From: an uncultured Spirochaetota bacterium
GTDB lineage: Bacteria > Spirochaetota > Spirochaetia > Treponematales > UBA12059
Assembly: GCA_937873275.1 (NCBI GenBank)
Contig: CALMRC010000086.1
Coordinates: forward strand, 1 to 46,040
DNA: 46,040 nt
Reading direction: 5' to 3'
Position 1 is the first letter of the stretch. Each line of letters opens with the position of its first letter. Positions 16,128-23,524 of the stretch are shown piece by piece. A program made the position numbers and the translations under genes. The notes beneath the pieces were generated by a model that worked only from the letters and a program-made list of their open reading frames with translations, was not told where the DNA came from and ran no database searches.

Positions 16128-18064
16128 ATCTCGTCGAAAAGCTGATCGGGTCCCATCTCGTGGAAGGGAGCCCGAAGGCAGGGTCCGAGATATCCGTCAG
16201 GATCGACCAAACCCTCATGCAGGACGCCCTGGGCACCATGTCGTGCCTCCAGTTCGAGGCCATGGGCATGGAGCGGACGGCCGTCGATCTCTCGGTCCTC
16301 TACGTGGACCACAACACCCTTCAGACGGGATTCGAGAACGCCGACGACCACCGCTTCCTGCGGACGTTCTGCCGGAAGTACGGCCTCCATTACTCCCGGC
16401 CCGGCAACGGGATCTGTCACCAGGTCCACCTGGAGCGTTTCGGGAAGCCAGGCGGCACCCTGCTCGGGACGGATTCCCATACGCCGACCGCCGGGGCCCT
16501 GGGCATGCTCGCCATCGGAGCCGGGGGGCTCGATGTGGCCGTGGCGATGGGAACGGGAACCTACCACCTGACCATGCCCTCGGTGATCAAGGTGGAGCTG
16601 ACGGGCAACCTAAGGCCCGAAGCGAGCGCGAAGGACATCATCCTCAAGCTCCTTTCCGTCCTCACCGTGAAGGGCGGGGTCGGGAAGGTCATGGAGTACG
16701 GGGGCGAAGGGCTTGCCGGGCTGACCGTGTACGAGCGGGCCACGATCGCGAACATGGGCGCCGAACTGGGGGCCACTAGCTCGGTGTTCCCGTCGGACGC
16801 TCAGACGGAGCGTTTTCTGCGCGCCCAGGGCCGGGCCGAGGCGTTCCGGGCGATCGGCGCCGATGAGGGCGCGGCATACGAGCGCATGATCCTGATCGAC
16901 CTGGACGATCTCGACCCGCTCGCGGCAGCGCCCCACAGTCCGGACAACGTGGTTCCGGTGTCGGAACTCGGGCACGTGGCGGTAGACCAAGTCTGCATCG
17001 GATCCTGCACGAACTCATCCTACTCGGACATGATGCGGGTCGCCGCGGCGCTCAAGGGAAGGACTATCCCGCCGGAGGTGTCCCTGGTCGTATCCCCGGG
17101 ATCGAAGCAGGTGCTGGCCGAGCTGTCCCGTAACGGGGCCTTGGCGGACATGGTTTCCGCGGGAGCCCGGGTCCTGGAGTGCGCTTGCGGACCCTGCATC
17201 GGCATGGGCCAGGCCCCCGCCTCGGGGGCGGTGTCCCTGCGCACCTTCAACCGGAATTTCGAGAAGCGTTCCGGGACCGAGGACGCGCGGGTGTACCTGG
17301 CCAGCCCCGAGACGGCCGTCGCGTCGGCCCTGGCGGGCCGCATCCGAGCCCTGGACGACCCCGGCGCGCCCGGCCGGGTCGCCATGCCCGAACGCTTCGC
17401 CGTCGACGACAACCTTATCGAACCGCCGTTCAAGGATGTGCCGCCGGATTACGAAGTCCAGAGGGGCAACAACATAAAACCCTTCAGCGTGTTCGATTCC
17501 ATGGAGGAGGATATCCGGGGAACCCTCCTGGCGAAGACCGGGGACAACGTGACCACCGACCACATCATGCCGGGCGGGGCGGAGGTCCTTCCGTACCGGT
17601 CGAACATCCCCCGGCTGGCCCGATATTGCCTTGTTCGCTGCGATCCGGATTTTCCGGAGAACGCGGCGAGGTATGGCGGCGGATTCGTACTGGGGGGCGA
17701 GAACTACGGACAGGGCTCGTCCCGGGAGCACGCGGCGCTCGTGCCCGTCTACATGGGCGTCCGGGCCGTCCTGGCCAAGAGCTTCGCGCGGATCCACAAG
17801 GCCAACCTCATTAACTGCGGGATCGTGCCCCTGGAGTTCCTGGACCCCGGGGATTACGACCGGATCGACAAGTTCGACGCGCTTTCCTTCGCGGGGATCC
17901 GCTCCGCCCTGTCGGGCGGCGGTTCGTCGGGCGAGGTCCGGGTTGCCGGCCGGAACGAGACGAAGAGGTTCGCTTTCGAGCTTCGCTGCTCGGCGAGCAG
18001 GCGGGAGAGGGACATTCTGACAGCGGGGGGCATGGTGCGCTATGCCCGGGAACGAGTCGTTTGA
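16124..18064 (+). CDS. Single-chain aconitate hydratase family protein (short, Aquifex-type)
   Basis: The 646-residue enzyme has the aconitase cluster ligands: Cys in IGSCTNSSYSD near 295, and the CxxC of ACGPCIG near 355 and 358. Substrate-loop motifs are GTDSHTPTAGALGMLAIGAGG and, in the swivel domain, GGENYGQGSSREHAAL. It is shorter than AcnA or AcnB (about 890 residues) and matches the compact single-chain type. It should hydrate or dehydrate a tri- or dicarboxylate. Citrate/isocitrate is possible, but its place at the end of a transport and isomerase operon suggests a methylated or extended analogue. The ATG overlaps the TGA of the aldolase gene (ATGA), a mark of coupled translation. Confidence 0.9.
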   Translation: MNLVEKLIGSHLVEGSPKAGSEISVRIDQTLMQDALGTMSCLQFEAMGMERTAVDLSVLYVDHNTLQTGFENADDHRFLRTFCRKYGLHYSRPGNGICHQVHLERFGKPGGTLLGTDSHTPTAGALGMLAIGAGGLDVAVAMGTGTYHLTMPSVIKVELTGNLRPEASAKDIILKLLSVLTVKGGVGKVMEYGGEGLAGLTVYERATIANMGAELGATSSVFPSDAQTERFLRAQGRAEAFRAIGADEGAAYERMILIDLDDLDPLAAAPHSPDNVVPVSELGHVAVDQVCIGSCTNSSYSDMMRVAAALKGRTIPPEVSLVVSPGSKQVLAELSRNGALADMVSAGARVLECACGPCIGMGQAPASGAVSLRTFNRNFEKRSGTEDARVYLASPETAVASALAGRIRALDDPGAPGRVAMPERFAVDDNLIEPPFKDVPPDYEVQRGNNIKPFSVFDSMEEDIRGTLLAKTGDNVTTDHIMPGGAEVLPYRSNIPRLARYCLVRCDPDFPENAARYGGGFVLGGENYGQGSSREHAALVPVYMGVRAVLAKSFARIHKANLINCGIVPLEFLDPGDYDRIDKFDALSFAGIRSALSGGGSSGEVRVAGRNETKRFAFELRCSASRRERDILTAGGMVRYARERVV

Positions 18065-18168
18065 GGGATCGGAGTAGACTCAGCCCGATGTGGAAGGGTG
18101 TGCGACCGGGGCATGCGCGATCGCCAGAATTTTCCATCCGCCGCTAGCATCTAGCTTGCGCAGGCTTC

Positions 18169-18193
18169 GGTTCAAGTCCGGCAGGTCCCACCA
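18169..18193 (+). other. tRNA-like 3' fragment (T-arm, acceptor end and CCA)
   Basis: GGTTCAAGTCCGGCAGG followed by TCCCACCA looks like the T loop, acceptor strand and encoded CCA of a tRNA. No matching 5' half with D and anticodon arms is found in the preceding 130 bases, and the 5' T-stem strand (TTCGG) pairs poorly with CCGGC. It is therefore a remnant, perhaps an old attachment site or a broken tRNA. It shares 22 of 24 bases with the 3' end of the tRNA-Ile gene 230 bases away, which lies on the other strand. Confidence 0.45.
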
Positions 18194-18194
18194 A

Positions 18195-18223
18195 CCAGGG
18201 GCCCCGCGACGCGGGGCTCCTGG
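18195..18223. terminator. Very stable 14-bp hairpin, likely 3' end of the polycarboxylate operon
   Basis: CCAGGG-GCCCCGCG pairs with CGCGGGGC-TCCTGG around a minimal loop, with only one G-T pair. It lies 131 bases after the aconitase stop. The lack of a T tract means it may not terminate by itself; a transcript-end-stabilising role is also possible. Confidence 0.45.
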
Positions 18224-18239
18224 ACTTGCCCTTCACTCG

Positions 18240-18301
18240 CCGGAATCCTTCCGGCTCGCTCCGGGCCGCCTCGGGGCACTCGCGCCGCGTCCTGCGGCGC
18301 G
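18240..18301. repeat. Two further perfect short hairpins
   Basis: CCGGAA-TCC-TTCCGG (18240-18254) and CGCGCCGC-GTCCT-GCGGCGCG (18281-18301) lie back to back in the spacer before tRNA-Ile. With the stem at 18195-18223 they make three strong palindromes in about 110 bases, like a repetitive extragenic palindrome cluster. No gene is seen in this stretch. Confidence 0.45.
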
Positions 18302-18336
18302 TCCGCCCGCGGCCCTCATTGGATCGGGCTGCGGCA

Positions 18337-18422
18337 CAAGTCCAGCAGGGCCGCCGTGAATCAAGGCGGCCGATTTCGAGGATAAGCGATGTCTTTTCTG
18401 GGAATGGGCCCTGCTGGACTTG
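18337..18422. repeat. Inverted copy of the tRNA-Ile 3' end, 16-base perfect arms
   Basis: CAAGTCCAGCAGGGCC at 18337-18352 is an exact reverse complement of 18407-18422, which forms the T-arm and acceptor 3' strand of the tRNA gene. A shorter inverted piece, CTGGACTTG, also sits at 18220-18228. A precursor transcript reading through the tRNA could fold this copy back onto the acceptor end and compete with normal tRNA folding, or the copies may mark past recombination at the tRNA. Confidence 0.6.
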
Positions 18423-18478
18423 AACCAGCGACCTACGGATTATGAGTCCGCAGCTCTAACCGACTGAGCTAAGGGCCC
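18405..18478 (-). tRNA. tRNA-Ile(CAU), lysidine type
   Basis: A complete 74-base cloverleaf: acceptor GGGCCCT pairs with AGGGCCC and the discriminator base is A. The D arm contains AGCTCAGTCGGTTAGAGCT, and the T arm is GCTGG-TTCAAGT-CCAGC. The anticodon loop CTCATAA gives CAU. Three tRNAs share that anticodon. The body closely resembles E. coli ileX (same CTCATAATC context and GGTCGCTGGTTCAAGTCCAGCAGGG), so this is the isoleucine tRNA whose C34 is converted to lysidine to read AUA, rather than a methionine tRNA. CCA is not encoded. A strong promoter lies directly upstream. Confidence 0.9.
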
Positions 18479-18503
18479 GGAGGGGCTACCGATACGGGGC
18501 CGT

Positions 18504-18533
18504 ATTCTACACGGCCCGGCGGAAACGAGTCAA
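18504..18533 (-). promoter_or_regulatory. Promoter of tRNA-Ile, TTGACT - 18 - TAGAAT
   Basis: Both hexamers match the sigma-70 consensus at five of six positions with an 18-base spacer. Start would be near 18497, about 19 bases before the tRNA. The G/C-rich stretch directly after the -10 box is the type of discriminator seen at stringently controlled stable-RNA promoters. Confidence 0.7.
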
Positions 18534-18593
18534 TCCGAAGCACCGGCATGCCGATACTGGGAACGAAATACCATCGAGCACGAGGAACGGCCC

Positions 18594-19922
18594 ATGCGGA
18601 AGATCCCGGTCATTTCCAGCGACGAGCGGCTCAACCAGTTCATCCAGAAGGAGTGCGCGCGGTTCGGAGGGGATTTCGTCCCCGAGTTCTTCGAGGATCC
18701 GGACGCGGTGATCGAGTTCCTCAAGTACGAGCTGCCGGACGTGAAGATCCTCTATTTCTCGGACCCGAAGGTGGACATCCCTGCGCTTCTCGCGGAGGTG
18801 CGGGCGGATCCCTGGCTCCACTACGGCGGGATCGTCGCCATCCACGACAACGAGGACGAGCAGAAGCTGCAGGAGACGATGAAGGACCAGAACGTCATCG
18901 CGGTCCTCCGGAAGCGGGAATTCCTTACGGGCTTCTCCCGGCTCCTCAAGATCGTCCGGCAGAACAAGCAGATCCTCTTCCAGCGGGGCATCCAGCAGCA
19001 CCTGATCAAGAACATCTCGGGATCCTTCGTCATCGACAACGATCCCCTGGACATAACCACCTACTCGAACCTGGTGACGAACTACCTGTACAACGCGAAC
19101 TTGATCAACCGGGACCTGAAGGAAAAGCTCCACGTCGCCCTCCTGGAGCTCCTGGTCAACGCGATCGAGCACGGGAACTGCAAGATCTCCTACGACGAGA
19201 AGACGGCGTGGCTGGAACAGAACCGGGACATCATGGACCTCATCCGGGCCAAGAACGAGGATCCTGCGATCCGGGCGCGGAAGATCTACTTTACCTACAC
19301 CATCACCCCGGAGCGCTCCCGGTTCACCATCCGGGACGAGGGCGAGGGTTTCGACTGGAGGTCCCGGATGGCCGCCCAGCCGAACGAACCGGGTTTGCAC
19401 GGCATGGGCATGATCATGGCCCGGCTCTACGTGCAGAACATGGGGTACAACGAGTCCGGCAACGAGGTCTCTTTCGAGATCGAGCACCAGAAGAACTCGA
19501 GCAACGTGATCCCGGGCATCTTCGTCGCGTCTCCGGAGCTCCGGTTCGAGGACGGGCAGTACGTGTGCTCCGAGGGGGAGGAGTCGGACTACCTCTACTA
19601 CATCGTTTCTGGAGTGCTGTACGTCTATTCGAAGGGCAAGCTCGTGTCCGCCCTGACTCCGGACGACATCTTCCTCGGGGAGATGTCCTTCCTGCTTTCC
19701 AACCGCCGTTCCGCTACGATCGTCTCCAAGGGGCGGAGCGTCCTGATCCGGATCTCCAAGCAGGACTTCGTGAACCTGATCAAGGAGAACCCCCATTACG
19801 GGATTTTCCTGGCCCGCCTTTTGGCCCAGCGCCTGGCCCGGCTCAACCTGCGGATGTCGCGGCTCAACACGGAGTACCTGAAGTTGAAGGAAGCCGCCCC
19901 GGCCGGGAGCCCGGCTCCCTAG
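18594..19922 (+). CDS. Receiver-like / GHKL ATPase / cyclic-nucleotide-binding domain fusion protein
   Basis: The 442-residue cytoplasmic protein has three parts. Residues 1-125 look like a degenerate response-regulator receiver (PVISSDERLNQFIQKEC, ending VLRKREFLTGFSRLLKIV) without a clear phospho-acceptor DD pair. Residues 140-300 form an anti-sigma-type GHKL ATPase, with the N box LLELLVNAIEHGNCKI and G box RDEGEGFDW then LHGMGMIMA. Residues 315-430 are a cNMP-binding domain with VSGVLYVYSKGKLV and LGEMSFLLSNRRSATI. No histidine-kinase dimerisation helix is seen, so it may act as a kinase of an anti-anti-sigma factor, as RsbW does, gated by a nucleotide. Start ATG follows GAGGAA. It converges with the kinase gene at 19925 with a two-base gap. 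Confidence 0.75.
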   Translation: MRKIPVISSDERLNQFIQKECARFGGDFVPEFFEDPDAVIEFLKYELPDVKILYFSDPKVDIPALLAEVRADPWLHYGGIVAIHDNEDEQKLQETMKDQNVIAVLRKREFLTGFSRLLKIVRQNKQILFQRGIQQHLIKNISGSFVIDNDPLDITTYSNLVTNYLYNANLINRDLKEKLHVALLELLVNAIEHGNCKISYDEKTAWLEQNRDIMDLIRAKNEDPAIRARKIYFTYTITPERSRFTIRDEGEGFDWRSRMAAQPNEPGLHGMGMIMARLYVQNMGYNESGNEVSFEIEHQKNSSNVIPGIFVASPELRFEDGQYVCSEGEESDYLYYIVSGVLYVYSKGKLVSALTPDDIFLGEMSFLLSNRRSATIVSKGRSVLIRISKQDFVNLIKENPHYGIFLARLLAQRLARLNLRMSRLNTEYLKLKEAAPAGSPAP

Positions 19923-19924
19923 GC

Positions 19925-21184
19925 TCAGGTTTCGGGGATTCGGACGACGACCTTCGTCCCCCCCTCCTCCAGGAATCGGACTTCCCCGCCCAGCTGGGCG
20001 GCCAGGGACGAGACGAGGGAGAGCCCCAGGGATCCCGGGCGCGTCCCGGCGCCGATTCCGGACCCGTCGTCCGCCACGACGAGCTCCAGCCACTCGCCCC
20101 GGCAATTCAGCGAGACGCGAATCCTTCCGTCGGCCTTTCCCAGGAACGCGTGCTTCACCGAGTTCGTCACAAGTTCGTTGACGATGAGGCCGATGGGAAT
20201 GGCCTTCGTGACCGACAGTTCGATGGAATCGATATCCCGCTCCAATCGGAGGTTCTTCCGGACCGACGGGTCCGGGCGGCCCGCGGCCTCCGCAACGCTC
20301 CCTACGTACTCGTCCGCCCGGACGGTCCGGGAGGATTCGGCGCTCTGCAGAAGCTCGTGCAAAAGGCTGATCGCCCGAACACGCTCTTCCAGTTGAACCA
20401 GGACCGCCACCGCCCGGGGGTCCTCCAGCCGCCCTGATTCCAGGGACAGTAGGGAAGCCACGATGGCCAGGTTGTTCTTGGTGCGGTGATGCATTTCCCG
20501 CAGGAGCACCTGCCGTTCCTCGCTCCGGGCCCGGAGTTGCTCGCCGTACTTGGCGTACCCCATCTGGAGCAGGGTCAGGGCCAGGCCGGTATACACGAAG
20601 AGGAATAGGCCGGAGTAGAGCTGGGCGGGCATGGGAAGCAGGATTCCGTCGGGGAGTGCGGACTCCAGGGCCCGGTAAACCTGAAGCAGGGCGAGGGCCA
20701 GCAGGGCGGCCGACGCCCCGTACCGGATACCTCCCCACATGAAGGACTTCTTCCGGAGAAAGAGGAAGGTGGTGCGTACGAAGACAAGGGCGAAGGCTCC
20801 GTAGCCGATGACGCGGTGGATCCGGGCCGCGATTCCGGGGTCGCCTACGAGGAAGATGGCGGCTCCGCTGGCCAGGGACGCCAGGACTGCGCCGGCTGCC
20901 ATCCGGAAGCCGGTCGGCTGGTCCAGGAACAGGGAACAGCCCCGGAACAGCAGGATCGAGCCCGCGAGCTGGACGAGGAAGGCCGCTACGGCGATCGGGC
21001 GGGAAGGGAAAAACCAGAACAGGGAAAGCAGGAGCTGGCCCGCGCTTATCCCCGCGAATCCCCCCGCCCAGTACCCCATGCCGGAGATACGGGCGCTCAC
21101 CTTCCACGCGTAGGTCATCACCCCCGCCAGCATGAGGTTCATGAGGGAGAGGATGCCGAAAAGGTTCCCCGGGCTTACGTTCAC
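19925..21184 (-). CDS. Membrane sensor histidine kinase, HisKA_2 type
   Basis: This 419-residue kinase has about seven hydrophobic helices in its first 205 residues, forming a membrane sensor without a large external loop. The cytoplasmic part has the HisKA_2 phosphoacceptor REMHHRTKNNLAIVASLL, an N box VNELVTNSVKHAF and a G box ADDGSGIGAGTRPGSLGLSLV. Many kinases of this class act with unlinked response regulators, and none is adjacent here. The start is GTG with GGAGG six bases before it. Its own promoter at 21203-21231 separates it from the MgtC-like gene upstream. Confidence 0.85.
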   Translation of the reverse strand: MNVSPGNLFGILSLMNLMLAGVMTYAWKVSARISGMGYWAGGFAGISAGQLLLSLFWFFPSRPIAVAAFLVQLAGSILLFRGCSLFLDQPTGFRMAAGAVLASLASGAAIFLVGDPGIAARIHRVIGYGAFALVFVRTTFLFLRKKSFMWGGIRYGASAALLALALLQVYRALESALPDGILLPMPAQLYSGLFLFVYTGLALTLLQMGYAKYGEQLRARSEERQVLLREMHHRTKNNLAIVASLLSLESGRLEDPRAVAVLVQLEERVRAISLLHELLQSAESSRTVRADEYVGSVAEAAGRPDPSVRKNLRLERDIDSIELSVTKAIPIGLIVNELVTNSVKHAFLGKADGRIRVSLNCRGEWLELVVADDGSGIGAGTRPGSLGLSLVSSLAAQLGGEVRFLEEGGTKVVVRIPET

Positions 21185-21202
21185 CGAAGCCCTCCGAGGA
21201 AA

Positions 21203-21231
21203 AGAATAATCTCTACCATTTCGGTTTACAA
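21203..21231 (-). promoter_or_regulatory. Sigma-70-type promoter, TTGTAA - 17 - TATTCT
   Basis: Hexamers at 21226-21231 and 21203-21208 on the minus strand, 17 bases apart, about 20 bases before the GTG of the sensor kinase. The resulting leader would be very short. Confidence 0.55.
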
Positions 21232-21250
21232 TGGCAGGCGGAACAGGGAA

Positions 21251-21955
21251 TCAGTACTTCTCCTGGAGCTGCACCTTCAGCACTTTGCCGGTCTTTCGGA
21301 TGTCCGCGAACAGGCTTTCCAGGTCCGCGTGGACCGGGATCTTCACCAGCAAGTTCAGGCGGGTTCGCTTTCCCCGCACCGACTGGTAGGCGTCCACGGA
21401 CTGGATGGGGATCTCCCGGCTTTTCAGCAGGGAGAAGACGGCGGCCCGGTCCATGCCGGTCCCGTCGTACCAGATCTGAAGGAGCTTGAACCGCTCGGAG
21501 GGGAAGAAGCGCCGCTCCACGGGCTCCAGGAAGATCAGCACCACCAGCGAAAGGATCAGGGCCAAGAACGCGGGAATCCAGAGTCCCGCCCCGACGGCTA
21601 GGCCCAGGGCCGCGGCCACCCAGATGGAAGCCGCGGTGGTGAGGCCCTTCATGTTGTTCCCGATCTTGATGAAGGCCCCGGCGCCCAGGAAGCCGATCCC
21701 CGATACGACCTGGGCGGCGATCCGGCCGGGATCGCCGTTCTTCAAGTCCATGTGGGTCTGGGGCATCCAGATGGACAGGAGCATGAGGAGGGTGGAGCCC
21801 AGGCAGATCAGGATATGGGTGCGGAGTCCCGCGGTCTGCCGACGGGCCTCCCGCTCCAGGCCGATCGCGGCGCCCGCCACCAGGGCGGCGATCAGGCGGG
21901 CGGCGGCCACCTGGGTGGTGATGATCGTGCCGGACAAAACCTCGCTCCATTCCAT
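21251..21955 (-). CDS. MgtC/SapB family membrane protein
   Basis: A 234-residue protein with four to five helices, matching MgtC. Conserved text includes LVAGAAIGLEREARRQTAGLRTHILICLGSTLLML and the membrane motif VSGIGFLGAGAFIK. After the membrane domain, residues 150-234 form an ACT-like cytoplasmic tail (LNLLVKIPVHADLESLFADI). MgtC proteins are linked to magnesium limitation and membrane ATPase control. A second magnesium-related gene, corA, lies at 27590 but is not co-transcribed. The ATG at 21953-21955 is preceded by a GGGGG-rich site; a longer upstream frame is not supported. Confidence 0.85.
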   Translation of the reverse strand: MEWSEVLSGTIITTQVAAARLIAALVAGAAIGLEREARRQTAGLRTHILICLGSTLLMLLSIWMPQTHMDLKNGDPGRIAAQVVSGIGFLGAGAFIKIGNNMKGLTTAASIWVAAALGLAVGAGLWIPAFLALILSLVVLIFLEPVERRFFPSERFKLLQIWYDGTGMDRAAVFSLLKSREIPIQSVDAYQSVRGKRTRLNLLVKIPVHADLESLFADIRKTGKVLKVQLQEKY

Positions 21956-21986
21956 GGAATCCCCCCGACGGAGTACCGTCCCGGTC

Positions 21987-22015
21987 ATGTTAGGGAAAAA
22001 TGAGGATTCGCGCAA
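21987..22015 (-). promoter_or_regulatory. Possible promoter of the MgtC-like gene, TTGCGC - 17 - TAACAT
   Basis: A modest sigma-70 match 31 bases before the start codon, between the rnf terminator and the gene. Spacing is ideal but both hexamers deviate from consensus. Confidence 0.35.
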
Positions 22016-22030
22016 TCCGTGAGCTCGCCG

Positions 22031-22061
22031 TAAAAAAACGGCCGCCCCGGAAGGGGCGGCC
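22031..22061 (-). terminator. Rho-independent terminator of the rnf operon
   Basis: On the minus strand GGCCGCCCC, a four-base loop and GGGGCGGCC form a perfect 9-bp stem followed by seven T after one G. It lies 23 bases after the rnfB stop codon and is the clearest intrinsic terminator in the window. Confidence 0.93.
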
Positions 22062-22083
22062 GCTCCGTGCTCTACAGCGCGGT

Positions 22084-22938
22084 TTACGCCACGGGAGCCG
22101 GTTCTTCGGTTTTCTTCGCCGGGGCGAAGCGGATGACCCCGTCCTCCAGCATCTTGTAGCACTTGGTGGGGCACTTGGTCACGCAGACCCCGCAGGAGGT
22201 GCACTTGGAGTAGTCCGTCACGGGGATCCCGTTCTCCATGGCGATGCACTTCTCCGGGCAGTTCTTCACGCAGATCTCGCACTTGATGCAGCCGACCTTG
22301 CAGGCCTTGGCCACCGAGGGCTTGATCACGCTGCGGTTCTGGCACAGGACGATGGAGCCCTTGCGCTCCTTGGGGACCAGGGCGAAGAGGCCCTGGGGGC
22401 ACTCGGCCACGCACATCCCGCAGCCCGTGCACTTGGCGTAGTCCACGTGGGGAAGTCCGTCGTCCCCCATGCGCAGGGCGTCGAACTTGCAGACCGCCGT
22501 GCAGTCCCCGTAGCCCATGCAGCCCCAGGCGCAGGTCTTGGTGCCTCCCGCGGAGAGCTTGGCGGCCCGGCAGGTGGGGACTCCCACGTAGTTGCCTTTC
22601 AGGGAGGCCTTCTCCTTGGTGCCCTGGCAGCGGAGGACGGCCACGACCTCCTCGCTGGAGGCGGAGACTCCCATGATGCCCGCCAGGATCTCCACCACGG
22701 ACTTGCCGCCGGGAGCGCACTTGTCCACGGGGGCCGCGCCCGCGGCCACCGCCGCGGCGTAACCGTCGCAGCCGGGGAATCCGCAGCCGCCGCAGTTGAC
22801 TCCCGGCAGGGCGTCCCGTACCTGGGCCACCCGGGGATCCTGCTCCACGTGGAAGATGTTCTTGAAGACCCCCAAGGCCAAGCCCAGGGCGAAGGCCAGG
22901 AGGGCGGAGAACCCGAGGGTGATCAGTATCGCGCTCAT
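22084..22938 (-). CDS. rnfB: Rnf complex subunit RnfB, polyferredoxin
   Basis: A 284-residue protein with one N-terminal membrane helix (ILITLGFSALLAFALGLALG), then the four-cysteine Fe-S domain (NCGGCGFPGCDGY and KCAPGG). Several ferredoxin-type cluster motifs follow, including CTGCGMCVAECP, CIKCEICVKNCP and CTSCGVCVTKCP. It takes electrons from reduced ferredoxin and passes them into the membrane complex. It is the last gene of rnfCDGEAB, as is usual in anaerobes. The terminator at 22031 follows directly. The short C-terminal tail (KKTEEPAPVA) is variable in the family. Confidence 0.97.
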   Translation of the reverse strand: MSAILITLGFSALLAFALGLALGVFKNIFHVEQDPRVAQVRDALPGVNCGGCGFPGCDGYAAAVAAGAAPVDKCAPGGKSVVEILAGIMGVSASSEEVVAVLRCQGTKEKASLKGNYVGVPTCRAAKLSAGGTKTCAWGCMGYGDCTAVCKFDALRMGDDGLPHVDYAKCTGCGMCVAECPQGLFALVPKERKGSIVLCQNRSVIKPSVAKACKVGCIKCEICVKNCPEKCIAMENGIPVTDYSKCTSCGVCVTKCPTKCYKMLEDGVIRFAPAKKTEEPAPVA

Positions 22939-22948
22939 CGGATCCTCC

Positions 22949-23524
22949 TCACTTCACCAGGCCCGCGAAGCCCATGAAGGCCACGGCCAGGAGGCTCGTC
23001 GCGGCGAAGAGCATCGGCGTGCCCTTCAGGAACTCGGGGATGGGGCTGGTGCGCACCCGTTCCCGGATGCCCGCCAGCAGGACCATGGACAGCAGGAATC
23101 CCGCGGCCACGCCCACGGCGTACACCACCGACTCCACCAGGTTGAAGCCCCGGGTGATGTTGTCGAAGGTCACCGCCAGGATGGCGCAGTTGGTCGTGAT
23201 CAGGGGCAGGTAGATGCCCATGGATCCGTACAGGCTCGGGACCTGCTTTTTCAGGAAGAACTCGACCAGCTGGACCAGGGTGGCGATCACCAGGATGAAG
23301 ACCAGGATCTGGAGGAACCCGATGTTCAGGGGGACCAGGACGAAGTGGTAGAGGGGCCAGGTGACGATGGTCGCCATGACCATGACGAAGGTCACCGCCA
23401 GGCCCATGCCGAAGGACTTGGGGACGTCCACGGACATCCCTATGAAGGGGCACAGGGCGATGAACCGCATGAGGACGATGTTGTCGATCAGGAACGCGGA
23501 GATGAAGATCTTGGCGAGGTTCAT
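22949..23524 (-). CDS. rnfA: Rnf complex membrane subunit RnfA
   Basis: A 191-residue integral membrane protein with six helices. Typical segments are FISAFLIDNIVLMRFIALCPFIGMS near the N-terminus and PLITTNCAILAVTF in the middle; the cysteines in CPF and NCA help bind the intramembrane Fe-S centre shared with RnfE. Its ATG overlaps the end of rnfE by four bases (ATGA), and rnfB starts ten bases after its stop, so the subunits are made in step. Confidence 0.97.
   Translation of the reverse strand: MNLAKIFISAFLIDNIVLMRFIALCPFIGMSVDVPKSFGMGLAVTFVMVMATIVTWPLYHFVLVPLNIGFLQILVFILVIATLVQLVEFFLKKQVPSLYGSMGIYLPLITTNCAILAVTFDNITRGFNLVESVVYAVGVAAGFLLSMVLLAGIRERVRTSPIPEFLKGTPMLFAATSLLAVAFMGFAGLVK

Noticed and set aside
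7912-18064. Standard prp methylcitrate operon
   Set aside because: A PrpR_N regulator, PrpF-like isomerase and aconitase are present, but methylcitrate synthase and methylisocitrate lyase are not. An importer and an RraA-type aldolase are present instead.
18065-18193. A complete tRNA ending in the CCA at 18191-18193
   Set aside because: GGGATCG at 18065-18071 could pair with the acceptor strand, but the span would be about 126 bases, with no D or anticodon arm and a poor T stem.
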